A DNA stretch of 64,000 nucleotides from Chitinibacter sp. SCUT-21 (GTDB lineage Bacteria > Pseudomonadota > Gammaproteobacteria > Burkholderiales > Chitinibacteraceae). The translations under genes were made by a program, and so were the position numbers. Under the pieces are notes generated by a model. The model was not told the DNA's origin and did no database searches. It saw only the letters and a program-made list of their open reading frames with translations. Below, piece after piece: positions 18,482 through 29,425 of this stretch; positions within the stretch are counted from its first letter, which is position 1, and each line of letters starts with the position of its first letter. The stretch spans positions 124,001 through 188,000 of the forward strand of contig CP102611.1 of assembly GCA_041874755.1 (NCBI GenBank), written 5' to 3'.

Positions 18482-18928
18482 TCAGGGTTGAGTTTTGCGT
18501 TTAATTTCTTGCGTAATTGCACGTAAACCGTTCCCCCGACTGGCTGATAAAAAGCGCTGCATACCCCGTTGATTGAGCCAATCTTCAAAATCAAAAGCAT
18601 CAATTTCTTGATTGTTTTTTTGATTGAACGCGCATAAAACCAGTGCGAGTAGACCTTTGACAATCCGTGAATCGCTATCTGCTGCAAGTCTCCAGCCAGA
18701 ATCAGATGGTTTTACATCCAACCAAACTTGACTTTCGCAGCCTGCCACTTTGAGTGTTGGTATTTTGAAATGGCTCTGCCAATCTGGTAATTGCTTTGAT
18801 AGCTGTACTAAGAGGCGATTTTTGCTTTCCCAACTGGCGCTTGCGTCAAGTAGTTCGGTGAGTTGCTCTAAGTCAATTTCACAGCCAAAAGGGTGGTCAA
18901 ATCGGTTGTCAGTCGTCACTGTTGTCAT
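18482..18928 (-). CDS. sufE: SufE/CsdE-family sulfur acceptor
   Basis: 148-residue SufE-fold protein. The sulfur-accepting cysteine is Cys64 in VAGCESQVW, the family's signature loop. SufE takes persulfide sulfur from a SufS/CsdA-type desulfurase and passes it on for Fe-S or other sulfur-using pathways. Its ATG overlaps the sufS stop by four bases (ATGA), so the two are translationally coupled and almost certainly act as a pair. No sufBCD genes are in the window, so it could equally be called CsdE. The C-terminal LSASRGNGLRAI is also usual for the family. Confidence 0.88.
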   Translation of the reverse strand: MTTVTTDNRFDHPFGCEIDLEQLTELLDASASWESKNRLLVQLSKQLPDWQSHFKIPTLKVAGCESQVWLDVKPSDSGWRLAADSDSRIVKGLLALVLCAFNQKNNQEIDAFDFEDWLNQRGMQRFLSASRGNGLRAITQEIKRKTQP

Positions 18929-20154
18929 CGTAATATTTCCAATGTTTCACTTAAAGCAGATAGGAATCGTTGAACATCATCGGTGGTGTTGTAGAGTGCG
19001 AGTGAAACGCGCAGAGTTCCTGTTAGGCCGAGTTGATGAATTAGAGGTTGTGCGCAGTGGTGTCCTGTCCTAACTGCAATACCCCTTTCGTCAAGGAATT
19101 GAGCAACATCATAATGGTGGGCTCCGTTGAAGGTCATTGAGCTTAGGCTTACCTTTGATTTTGCTTGTCCATGAATGTTGACCTGTTCAATTTGTCTTAA
19201 GCCATGCTCCAATTGTTGATGGAGTGCCGACTCATAGGCCCAAATCGCGCTGCGATCTTGTTGAGATAGCCAATTAACTGCTGCTGCAAACCCAACTGCT
19301 TGTGAGATCGCAGGCGTTCCCGCTTCTAGTCGCTGTGGTGCAGGGGCATAGGTGGTTCCGGAAAATGATACTCGATCTATCATTTCGCCACCGCCTTGCC
19401 AGGGTGGCAAATCTTCCAAGATCGCAGCGCGAATAAAGGCCGCACCGATTCCGGTTGGGCCGTAAGCTTTGTGCGCTGAAAATACATAAAAATCACAATC
19501 TAAATCTTGTACGTCGACCTGAAGGTGGGCGATGGCTTGCGCACCATCGACTAGTACATGACAGTAGTATTTGTGTGACAGGTCACAAATTTTCTTTATA
19601 TTCTGAATGCTGCCAATCGCATTTGAGGCATGGCTTATCGCTAGAAGTTTAGCTTTGTTGTTGAGTAATAGCTCTTCGAGCTGATTAAGATCGACTTCAC
19701 CTGCGGCGGTTAAATGCAGTTGCCGAATTTGTGCCCCCGACCTTTGTGCCAACATTTGCCAAGGCACGATGTTGGCATGATGCTCAAGTGTAGAAACAAT
19801 AATTTCATCGCCTGCTTGCAGATTTTGTCCGTAAGTATTGGCGATTAGATTAATGGCCTCCGTCGTGCCTCGGGTGAAAATAATTTCATCGGCACTTTGG
19901 GCATTAATAAAGTTGGCGATTGTGGCACGCGCTTCTTCAAATGCATCGGTAGCTGCAACAGCAAGTCGATGGGCACCGCGATGGACATTAGCATTTTGGT
20001 GTTCGTAATAATAACGCTCAGCATCAAGCACCATACGTGGTTTTTGCGTGGTGGCCGCATTATCCAGATAGACCAAATCAGGGTGGTTGGCGAAGATCGG
20101 GAACTGTGCACGGCAGGTGATCGGATCAAAATTTGCAGCAACGACGTCAAACAT
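18925..20154 (-). CDS. sufS: Group II cysteine desulfurase (SufS/CsdA)
   Basis: About 409-residue PLP enzyme that removes sulfur from cysteine as a persulfide. The PLP lysine is in FSAHKAYGPTG, the catalytic cysteine in RTGHHCAQP, and the N-terminal YLDNAATTQKP and HQNANVHRGAH are typical of SufS. The reading frame opens at a TTG (20163); the ATG at 20154 is the better start because it gives the family's usual N-terminus, although its ribosome site is weak. It is followed with a four-base overlap by sufE. Divergent nudB begins 70 bases away. It could be named CsdA since the rest of the suf operon is absent here. Confidence 0.93.
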   Translation of the reverse strand: MFDVVAANFDPITCRAQFPIFANHPDLVYLDNAATTQKPRMVLDAERYYYEHQNANVHRGAHRLAVAATDAFEEARATIANFINAQSADEIIFTRGTTEAINLIANTYGQNLQAGDEIIVSTLEHHANIVPWQMLAQRSGAQIRQLHLTAAGEVDLNQLEELLLNNKAKLLAISHASNAIGSIQNIKKICDLSHKYYCHVLVDGAQAIAHLQVDVQDLDCDFYVFSAHKAYGPTGIGAAFIRAAILEDLPPWQGGGEMIDRVSFSGTTYAPAPQRLEAGTPAISQAVGFAAAVNWLSQQDRSAIWAYESALHQQLEHGLRQIEQVNIHGQAKSKVSLSSMTFNGAHHYDVAQFLDERGIAVRTGHHCAQPLIHQLGLTGTLRVSLALYNTTDDVQRFLSALSETLEILR

Positions 20155-20188
20155 AGCAGTCAAAGCGTGTGAGTATGGTCTGCAATTG

Positions 20189-20194
20189 TATAAT
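20189..20194 (+). promoter_or_regulatory. -10 element for nudB
   Basis: A consensus TATAAT lies 31 bases before the nudB ATG in the 70-base gap between divergent sufS and nudB. No good -35 hexamer is found 17 bases upstream, so an activator or an extended contact may be needed. The call rests on the -10 alone. Confidence 0.45.
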
Positions 20195-20224
20195 GGCTAT
20201 TCCAGATACGCAGAAAAAATACCC

Positions 20225-20668
20225 ATGCCCTATAAACAACCCGTTTCCATCCTGCTGATCATTCATACTCCCGAGCTAGATGTCTTATTGCTTGAACGCA
20301 ATGATTTTACTGATGCGTGGCAATCCGTGACTGGCAGCCGTGAAGGGGACGAAGCTTTAATCGATACGGCACGCCGCGAATTGGCCGAAGAAACTGGTAT
20401 TGAGGTTGGTGAAGCACAAATCAAAGATTGGCAGCAAAGCCATGATTTTGAGATATTTGAAATTTGGCGTCACCGTTATGCGCCCGGTGTAACGACCAAT
20501 ACCGAGCATGTCTTTAGCGTGTGCTTACCCGAGCGGTGTGAGATTAGTCTCTCCGCCAAAGAGCATCGCCGCTTTAAGTGGATTAATTGGCAGCAGGCGG
20601 CCGAAATGGTGTTTTCGCCATCTAATGCTGACGCTCTACGTGAGTTGCCTGCGCGCAGCGCACATTAA
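20225..20668 (+). CDS. nudB: Dihydroneopterin triphosphate diphosphatase (Nudix)
   Basis: 147-residue Nudix hydrolase. The Nudix box is complete: G-x5-E-x7-REL-xEE-xG, seen as GSREGDE...RRELAEETGI. NudB removes pyrophosphate from dihydroneopterin triphosphate in folate synthesis; residues VTGSREGDE and FEIWRHRYAPG resemble NudB rather than other Nudix enzymes. The ATG at 20225 follows an upstream in-frame extension that overlaps sufS and is rejected. Its stop is one base before the next ATG, so it heads a three-gene operon with an EEP-type nuclease and a cardiolipin synthase. Substrate assignment is from family resemblance. Confidence 0.82.
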   Translation: MPYKQPVSILLIIHTPELDVLLLERNDFTDAWQSVTGSREGDEALIDTARRELAEETGIEVGEAQIKDWQQSHDFEIFEIWRHRYAPGVTTNTEHVFSVCLPERCEISLSAKEHRRFKWINWQQAAEMVFSPSNADALRELPARSAH

Positions 20669-20669
20669 A

Positions 20670-21431
20670 ATGACGCCAATCCCCCTGCCTGAGCGCCGTT
20701 TGGTGGTGGCCTCGTACAATATCCATAAAGGGCTTTCCCCGCTTAATCGTCATTTGGTTTTGCATGATGTTCGGCAGGCCTTAAATCAACTTGCGCCGGA
20801 TTTTGTTTTTTTGCAAGAAGTGCAGGGCGCACATCTGCAACATGCGCGACGTTTTGCTACCTGGCAAGATGCGCAGCATGAGTATCTGGCTGGCGATTTA
20901 TTGCATTATGCGTATGGCAAAAACGCGCATTACCATCTTGGTCATCACGGTAACGCTTTTTTATCACGCCATCCGATCGCGTCTTGGCATAATTTCGATT
21001 TGACGCTGCATCGCTTTGAGCAGCGCGGGGTATTGCATTGCAAAGTAGAAGTTGCAGGCTGGGATTCTCCCTTGCATGCCTTGTGCGTGCATTTGAATTT
21101 GCGCGCCGGTGATAGGCGCAAGCAGTTGGCGATGATGGTGGAATATATTCGCCGTCATATTCCGGATAATGAACCCTTAGTGCTGGCCGGCGACTTTAAT
21201 GACTGGCGTGGAGAACTAAGTCCTTTCCTGCGTGACCAATTAGCGATGATGGAGGCATTTGAAACAATGCATGGTTCACCCGCCCGCAGTTTTCCAGTTC
21301 GTTTTCCCTTATTAACGCTTGATCGGGTTTATGTGCGCGGCTTTGCAATTGTTCGTGCCGAGGTGCTTACCGGTAGCCCGTGGCGCAACTTATCCGATCA
21401 CGCGCCGCTCTATACGGTGTTGCAGGGGTAA
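20670..21431 (+). CDS. Endonuclease/exonuclease/phosphatase (EEP) family protein
   Basis: 253 residues with the EEP (DNase I-like) fold: ASYNIHKG at the start, FLQEVQ with the metal-binding Glu, HGNAFLSRHP, HLNLRAGDRR, the GDFNDWR loop and the terminal SDHAPL His. These are the metal and catalytic residues of Mg-dependent phosphoesterases. The substrate could be nucleic acid or a phospholipid/inositol phosphate and cannot be decided here. It lies one base after nudB and two bases before clsB, on the same strand. The close pairing with a phospholipase-D-type cardiolipin synthase suggests a lipid-related job, which is only an inference. No signal peptide is seen. Confidence 0.8.
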   Translation: MTPIPLPERRLVVASYNIHKGLSPLNRHLVLHDVRQALNQLAPDFVFLQEVQGAHLQHARRFATWQDAQHEYLAGDLLHYAYGKNAHYHLGHHGNAFLSRHPIASWHNFDLTLHRFEQRGVLHCKVEVAGWDSPLHALCVHLNLRAGDRRKQLAMMVEYIRRHIPDNEPLVLAGDFNDWRGELSPFLRDQLAMMEAFETMHGSPARSFPVRFPLLTLDRVYVRGFAIVRAEVLTGSPWRNLSDHAPLYTVLQG

Positions 21432-21433
21432 AA

Positions 21434-22600
21434 ATGAAATTCACACCGAAAAAACAGCATCAGGTTCAGCTTTTGCGTAACGGTGGCGAATTTTTTCCGG
21501 CACTTATTGCGCAAATTAATGCTGCAAAAATTGAAATCCACCTTGAAACCTATCTTTTTGAGGCCGATGCCGTGGGTTTGGCTGTATCGCAGGCTTTGAT
21601 CGCTGCGGCTGCGCGCGGCGTTCGGGTCTCAGTCCTGATTGATGGATTTGGTGCACGTGATTTTCCCGTTAATTTGAGAGATAAAATGTTGCAGGCTGGG
21701 GTGCGGTTATTGTTTTTCCGGCCGGAGGTGAAGCGGTTTTCCCTTAATCGATCTAGGCTTCGCCGCATGCATCGCAAATTGTCGTGTTTTGACGGAAAGG
21801 TGGCATTTGTAGGTGGAATAAATATCCTCTCCGATATTGATCGCCCCGATATGGCTCCACGATACGATTATGCGGTGCAGATTCAAGGTCCTGTTGTGCT
21901 AGATGTGCGCGAAGCTGTTAGCCGCGAATGGCGGCATAGTGCATGGGCTCAATTGAAAAAAAAATGGGCTAAGGCTGTTAATTTGAGTGCTGATGTTGAG
22001 TATCTGGATGGGGCCCAGGTTCAGCTTGTTGTGCGTGACAATACCCGTAATAGGTATTCTATTGAGCAAGCCTATTTAGAAATGATTAATCAGGCACAGT
22101 CTGAAATCATCATTGCCAACGCCTATTTTTTTCCGGGGCAGCGCCTGCGCCACGCACTGCTGAATGCTGCACAACGTGGCGTGGCGGTGGTCCTGCTGCT
22201 GCAAGATGAGCGAGATCATGCTTTGCTACAATACGCTAGCTGGGCTTTTTATCGTCCGCTATTAAAAGCGGGGGTTGAAATTTATCAGTACCGCGCTGGC
22301 TTTATGCATGCCAAAGTGGCCGTATTTGATCGGCGTTGGGCCACGGTTGGCTCTAGCAATATTGATCCATTTAGCTTATTGCTTGCTCGTGAAGCAAATG
22401 TGTTTATTGATGACCCCGTTTTTGCGCAAGGATTGCGTGATGATTTGGCTTTGCGCATGCAAAAAGATGCATTGGCCATTTTGCCTAAGCACGTCGAGCA
22501 GGCGAAATTGGGCTTGCGAATGCTGGTATGGGCTTGTTACGGCTTGGTGCGATTGCTAATGGGGCTGTCTGGGTATGGCGGCAAAAAATATCTCGAATAA
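21434..22600 (+). CDS. clsB: Cardiolipin synthase B-like phospholipase D protein
   Basis: 388 residues with two phospholipase D HKD motifs: HRKLSCFDGKVAFVGG and HAKVAVFDRRWATVGSSNID. The two-motif layout, the lack of an N-terminal membrane pair and the ETYLFEADAVG stretch match ClsB (YbhO) rather than ClsA. The enzyme would join two phosphatidyl groups to make cardiolipin at the inner membrane. The ATG at 21434 comes two bases after the EEP gene stop; the longer frame overlapping that gene is rejected. A C-terminal hydrophobic stretch (LRMLVWACYGLVRLLMG) may attach it to the membrane. Convergent with the next gene, with no clear terminator between. Confidence 0.87.
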   Translation: MKFTPKKQHQVQLLRNGGEFFPALIAQINAAKIEIHLETYLFEADAVGLAVSQALIAAAARGVRVSVLIDGFGARDFPVNLRDKMLQAGVRLLFFRPEVKRFSLNRSRLRRMHRKLSCFDGKVAFVGGINILSDIDRPDMAPRYDYAVQIQGPVVLDVREAVSREWRHSAWAQLKKKWAKAVNLSADVEYLDGAQVQLVVRDNTRNRYSIEQAYLEMINQAQSEIIIANAYFFPGQRLRHALLNAAQRGVAVVLLLQDERDHALLQYASWAFYRPLLKAGVEIYQYRAGFMHAKVAVFDRRWATVGSSNIDPFSLLLAREANVFIDDPVFAQGLRDDLALRMQKDALAILPKHVEQAKLGLRMLVWACYGLVRLLMGLSGYGGKKYLE

Positions 22601-22610
22601 AAAATTAGGA

Positions 22611-25600
22611 TTAATGCCTGCTAAGCCAGTTAGCAAAATCGCTGGCACTCATGGGTTTGCCAAGCAAGTATCCCTGTATTTGAGTGCACCCGAGTTTTTG
22701 AAGTAGTTGCTTTTGCTCCTCATTTTCGACCCCCTCTGCGATAGTGATATAGCCCAGTACTTTGGCCATCTCGATGATGGTTTGAATAATCGCCGCATCG
22801 TCAGGGTCGCTGAGTAAGTCCCGCACGAAGCTTTGATCAATTTTGAGTTTGTCGATGGGTAATGTTTTTAGATAGCTGAGTGATGAATACCCTGTGCCAA
22901 AATCATCAATGGCTAGCTTGACGCCAATTCGACTTAATTCATGCATTTTGGTGATGATGTATTCTGGGTCATCCATTGCTACACTTTCTGTAAGCTCTAG
23001 TTCCAAAAATTGAGTTTCAATTTGGCTTTCATGCATCACTTGTTGAATGATGGCAATTAAATTCTCCTGCTTAAATTGCAGTGCCGAAACGTTAACTGCG
23101 ATACACAGCGGCGATAAACCCATATTTATCCATTCTTTGAGTTGCTGCATGGCTTGACGTAACACCCATTCACCAATTTCAAGAATCAGACCGTTGTCTT
23201 CGGCGAGGGTTATAAATTCGGCAGGCGATACAGGTCCAAATTCTTGGCTATTCCACCGCAATAAAGCTTCAGCGCCGCAAACTAGCCCCGTGTGTAAATC
23301 GATTTGCGGTTGATAAAGCAAATGTAACTCATGGTGGGCTAAGGCGTTTCTGAGTGCAGATTCTAGCTTTAGGCGACGTTCAGAGGTGCTTTGCATTTCA
23401 GGGGTATATAGCCTGAAGCAATTCCTGCCCTCGCTTTTGGCTTTATACATGGCAGCATCTGCGTGGCTAGAGAGGGTGCCAAAGTCTGAACCATCTACCG
23501 GATAGATTGCGATTCCGATTGATGAGGTGACAAATAATTCATGACTGCCTAATCGAATAGGGCGGTTGACTGATTGTAGAATTTTCTTCGCAACGGTAAT
23601 GGCACCGGACTGCTCGACGCCGGGGAGTAGTAAAACAAACTCATCCCCACCTTGGCGGGCAATCGTATCTTGTTCTCGCAACGCCTGGGTTAAGCATTGC
23701 GTGATTTGCATTAAGAGTTCATCTCCTGCAGCATGGCCAAGTGTGTCGTTAATATGCTTGAAGTGATCAAGATCCAAATACATTAATGTTAGTGGTTCCG
23801 CTTGTCGTTGCGCTTGAATTAATGCATGCGTAGCTCTTTCGCTCAGTAAATTGCGATTCGGTAGATGGGTTAAGGCATCATAATTGGCTAGCCAGCGTAT
23901 TTGCTCTTCATTGGCTTTTTGTACTGAAATATCACGTAAAAGTCCTACATAATGGGTGATTTCGTTTTTATCATTTCGAATTGAATTAATAATGAGCCAT
24001 TCAGGATAAACTACGCCATTTTTTCGACGGTTCCAAATCTCGCCTTGCCAATGGCCTAGCGTATTTAACGAGTGATGCATTTGTTGGTAGTATTTTGAAT
24101 CATGGCGACCTGATGCAAGGATGCTTGGTCGTTGGCCAAGTAATTCTTCTTTGCGGTAACCGGTTACCGTTGTAAAAGCCGTATTAACTAATAAAATTTT
24201 TTCGCTCGTATCGGTTAATACTAGCCCCTCTGTAGTTTGGGCGAAAATCCTTTCCCATAAACGCAGTTGTTCGTTTTGGCGTTTTCGCTCACTAATATCA
24301 CGTAAAAAAGCAAAGAATAAGCCATCTTCTAAATCGAGATATCCTGCTGATACATCAAGATCCCATAGCTCGCCAGTACGCTTTCGCTGCTGTGTCTCAA
24401 AGTTGATCGCGCCTCTCTCACGTAAAATGGCCAAATTATCTGCAATTTGCTCTTGGGTTTGGGTGCTATCAAAGCGGGAGATGGGTTGTCCGATCACTTC
24501 GTCACGGGTAAAGCCGCTCAAGTTGAGATAGGCCTGATTAACTTCAATGATGAGTCCATTTTGATCAATAAGCCAGAATCCATCAATACTAGTTTCGATG
24601 ATTAATGTATGTAATTTATTTTGTCGTAAAATTAATTGGCGGCTATTGTATGCTTGCGTGATATCCCTCGATAGCATTAAGCAGCTTAAACGTCCATCTG
24701 GGTGAGGTAAACGCGTGCTATTTAGCTCAAATAAGCAATGTCCATGAGGTAAATCAAGTTCAATTATTGCTCCACTATCAGAGCCGTAACTTATCGCCTG
24801 CTGAATCGAGTGCTGCACAATTTGAGCCGCTGCTTTGGGTAGGACATCATGAATATTTTTTCCGATTAGCGCACTTTGTTCATAAAGTAATTGCGGGTTT
24901 CGGGTGTGTATTTGTAGATACTGCCCTTTTTCGGATAGTTCAAACAGTAAATCTGGAATTGCTTGTAAGGTTGATTCGTATTGTACGGTTTTGTTGCGCA
25001 GATCAGTTAGTTGTTGATTGATTTGTGTAGCAATAGCAATCATCGCGTCATTAATTTGCTTGAATTCAAAAAATATGCTGTTTTTTTGCTCTGTATTTAT
25101 AGAGCCTTTGGTAATTAATGGTAATTTCTTGGTTATTTGGTCAAGGGGCCTAACCAAAAAATGATGGCTTAATATATAAGCTATTATGCAAAATAAAATA
25201 ATCAAAGCTAGCTCTGATTTTACTGATGTCCATAACTCCCATTGAGCAATTTTTTTGTTTTTTGAAAAGTCATATTGGATTAGCAAAAAATGATCTGTAT
25301 CAGCTTCAAGTTTGCTGCGATAAATCCAGCGGGTGGCGTCCTCGGTGGTGTTGAGTCCTTCGCTCATCTGTTGCCAATTATTAAGATAATTTATCTTGTT
25401 CAGTTGATGGTGTATTAAGCGTGAGTCACTAGATTTTCCTACGGTGCTCCCATCTTCGCTAATAATAATCCATTGCAAGTTATCATTGAGAGTCTGACGG
25501 GCTAGGTATTCATTTAGAAGTGCGCTTTGCTGTGTTGATGTGCGTGAATAAAGGAAGATAATATCCTGCGCGGTTCTTACGATTTCTTGTTGTTGATCAT

Positions 25601-25712
25601 GCTCTATTTGCTTTAGTTGCGAACGGTATTGAAGCGTAATAATGGTAATAATCAGCGCAATAGCAGAAAGCAGGAAAAGTAATTGCAGCGCTATATTGAT
25701 TCGAAGCTTCAT
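22611..25712 (-). CDS. Membrane PAS-GGDEF-EAL c-di-GMP enzyme
   Basis: 1033 residues. A membrane helix near 5-26, a periplasmic domain of about 130 residues, a second helix near 163-185, a HAMP-like linker, three PAS/PAC domains (about 240-350, 365-485 and 490-610), GGDEF at 688-692 and an EAL domain with E815-A-L. Both signatures are intact (GGDEF; EAL, DDFGTG, KLKIDQSF, EGVE, QGY), so it may make and break c-di-GMP. Its ATG overlaps the stop of the upstream binding-protein gene by four bases (ATGA). The periplasmic domain is therefore a plausible receptor for that protein's ligand, an inference from gene coupling. Confidence 0.9.
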   Translation of the reverse strand: MKLRINIALQLLFLLSAIALIITIITLQYRSQLKQIEHDQQQEIVRTAQDIIFLYSRTSTQQSALLNEYLARQTLNDNLQWIIISEDGSTVGKSSDSRLIHHQLNKINYLNNWQQMSEGLNTTEDATRWIYRSKLEADTDHFLLIQYDFSKNKKIAQWELWTSVKSELALIILFCIIAYILSHHFLVRPLDQITKKLPLITKGSINTEQKNSIFFEFKQINDAMIAIATQINQQLTDLRNKTVQYESTLQAIPDLLFELSEKGQYLQIHTRNPQLLYEQSALIGKNIHDVLPKAAAQIVQHSIQQAISYGSDSGAIIELDLPHGHCLFELNSTRLPHPDGRLSCLMLSRDITQAYNSRQLILRQNKLHTLIIETSIDGFWLIDQNGLIIEVNQAYLNLSGFTRDEVIGQPISRFDSTQTQEQIADNLAILRERGAINFETQQRKRTGELWDLDVSAGYLDLEDGLFFAFLRDISERKRQNEQLRLWERIFAQTTEGLVLTDTSEKILLVNTAFTTVTGYRKEELLGQRPSILASGRHDSKYYQQMHHSLNTLGHWQGEIWNRRKNGVVYPEWLIINSIRNDKNEITHYVGLLRDISVQKANEEQIRWLANYDALTHLPNRNLLSERATHALIQAQRQAEPLTLMYLDLDHFKHINDTLGHAAGDELLMQITQCLTQALREQDTIARQGGDEFVLLLPGVEQSGAITVAKKILQSVNRPIRLGSHELFVTSSIGIAIYPVDGSDFGTLSSHADAAMYKAKSEGRNCFRLYTPEMQSTSERRLKLESALRNALAHHELHLLYQPQIDLHTGLVCGAEALLRWNSQEFGPVSPAEFITLAEDNGLILEIGEWVLRQAMQQLKEWINMGLSPLCIAVNVSALQFKQENLIAIIQQVMHESQIETQFLELELTESVAMDDPEYIITKMHELSRIGVKLAIDDFGTGYSSLSYLKTLPIDKLKIDQSFVRDLLSDPDDAAIIQTIIEMAKVLGYITIAEGVENEEQKQLLQKLGCTQIQGYLLGKPMSASDFANWLSRH

Positions 25713-26689
25713 TGCTGAACTTCCAGAAATTGTGCCGTTATCATATGCTCAACTTTCGGCATGTTTTTGTTATTTAACTGCAAAATTTGCATAAGCTGTC
25801 TGATTGTTTCTTCTGTGCGACTTGTTTTGGGGGTGAGCCAATCCAAGGCTTGCTTTCTATCGACTAAGTCTAGCCCTGCTAAAATTGTTTGTAGCTCTTC
25901 AGGGTTGACGGCTAGGTGGCTGGCAAGCTGTTTAATTGAATGTGGATGCGCTAGCCTGATTAATTGTTGGGCCCGATAGTGGGCGTTAAGCATTCGAGTT
26001 AATTGAGGGCCATGATGCTCAATCGCGTCGCTAGTGCTTGCAAACACATCGGCAATTAAATCTGGGCATTGGCGTGAACTATAAATTCGCTGAAATTGCG
26101 GCTGTTGTAGGATGTTGCTGGCAATTGGTTCGTAGGTGATTAAAGCGTCAAATTCGCCTTGCGTAAAACGGGATTCATGTTCATCAGCGGTGACGGAAGC
26201 CAATTTCACATTTTGTGTGGTGAGGTGCGCGGCTTGTAAGAGTTGATGAAGCATGACTTGACCTACTGCGCCACTTTCAAACCCAATGGTTTTTCCGGTT
26301 AGTTGTTCGATCGTGAGTGGTTTTCGTGCAATAACGACATCGGCACCACGGGAGAAATTAATGAGGCCAATAATCACTAACTCCAATCCGTTCGCCCTTG
26401 CAGTGAGTACTTCATCGAGGGTAAGGCAGGCAACGTCGATGCTGTTGCTGGCTAAGGCACGAAGTGTGCCTTTAGCTGAGCCTAAATTAATCAGGCGAAA
26501 TTGATCTTCAGGTAGCCAGCCATGGTCTCGTGCTAGATCGAGCAACATATAGCCAGGCCAAGTGTGCCGACTAATTTTGACTAGGCCATGAGGTTGCGTG
26601 CATGCAAGCAATGGTGCAGCCATGCAAATCGAGCAAGCCGCTAAAATTTGACGCCGAGTAAAGGTCGCATGCAATTGAGTGGTGCTCAT
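25709..26689 (-). CDS. NMT1/SsuA-like periplasmic binding lipoprotein
   Basis: 326 residues of the NMT1/THI5-like and SsuA/TauA-type periplasmic binding fold: WPGYMLLDLARDHGW, an ALASNSIDVACLTLDE segment and ITYEP. The N-terminus has TFTRRQIL, which resembles a twin-arginine motif, then a hydrophobic run ending in the lipobox LLAC with Cys30, so it may be an exported lipoprotein. Relatives bind sulfonates, nitrate, pyrimidine precursors or similar small molecules; the ligand cannot be told. No ABC permease or ATPase is nearby. It is coupled by a four-base overlap to the GGDEF-EAL gene, which suggests sensing rather than transport. Confidence 0.85.
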   Translation of the reverse strand: MSTTQLHATFTRRQILAACSICMAAPLLACTQPHGLVKISRHTWPGYMLLDLARDHGWLPEDQFRLINLGSAKGTLRALASNSIDVACLTLDEVLTARANGLELVIIGLINFSRGADVVIARKPLTIEQLTGKTIGFESGAVGQVMLHQLLQAAHLTTQNVKLASVTADEHESRFTQGEFDALITYEPIASNILQQPQFQRIYSSRQCPDLIADVFASTSDAIEHHGPQLTRMLNAHYRAQQLIRLAHPHSIKQLASHLAVNPEELQTILAGLDLVDRKQALDWLTPKTSRTEETIRQLMQILQLNNKNMPKVEHMITAQFLEVQQ

Positions 26690-26791
26690 TGTTCGCTTGA
26701 GCCTTGCTGACTAAATGATTTCAATATAGAACACCGCCCGTGGGGATGATTGGTTTTGTGTGCTCAATTTGCCGCTAATGTATAACCCTAG

Positions 26792-28855
<2,064 letters not shown>

Positions 28856-29052
28856 CCGCACCCTTATAGTAAGCTGATTAATGGTGATTCACCCATTTAC
28901 CTAGTGAAAACGAGCAAATTGGTGCGGTGCGATAGTTTTGTCATACTTTACTTACGTAATTGTTGCTTATTTATTGTGCATGTAGAAATGTTGAGCTAGA
29001 TAAAAATATCTGCTGCGCTAAGGTGGCATAGTTAGCGCAAAGGAGTAAAGCG

Positions 29053-29325
29053 ATGAATCTAGCAACAATTAATCTAATGGTGCTTGGTCTCTTGTCATCA
29101 GGCGCAGTTTGGGCTTCGTGTGATGCGCAATTAAAGGCTTTTCAGGCGGAATTGGAGGGGAAAAAAGTAACTCTGCAGGTGAAGCGCAAGGTTAATGATG
29201 TTCTGCATCCGCTGACTGTGCCACGTAAAGATCTAAATCCATATACTGTGGCGGAATGCCAGAAGAAGATTCAAGATGCGCGTGCTTTGCTAACCGCCAC
29301 TGAGGTCGCTGTAACTGCTAAGTAG
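29053..29325 (+). CDS. Small secreted protein of unknown function
   Basis: 90 residues that I do not recognise. Residues 1-21 look like a signal peptide ending AVWA, leaving a mature protein of about 69 residues that starts with a Cys and has one more near 69 (AECQKK). The rest is charged and helix-prone (DAQLKAFQAELEGKKV, KKIQDARALLTATE). AGGAG lies nine bases before the ATG, so expression is likely. It stands alone between fadH and a terminator. No transmembrane segment apart from the signal peptide is seen. Confidence 0.7.
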   Translation: MNLATINLMVLGLLSSGAVWASCDAQLKAFQAELEGKKVTLQVKRKVNDVLHPLTVPRKDLNPYTVAECQKKIQDARALLTATEVAVTAK

Positions 29326-29386
29326 GGTATCTGCCTGGCGGGTAAGCGTAATTTGGTTTGTTGGTGAATACTGAATAGGGTATAAA

Positions 29387-29413
29387 AAAGCCGCCAATGA
29401 TGGCGGCTTTTTA
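29387..29413. terminator. Bidirectional terminator between small secreted gene and rhlE
   Basis: Stem AAAGCCGCCA (29387-29396), loop ATGA, TGGCGGCTTT (29401-29410), with a run of T after it and of A before it. It lies between convergent genes and suits both. Confidence 0.85.
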
Positions 29414-29425
29414 TTGAATCACTGC

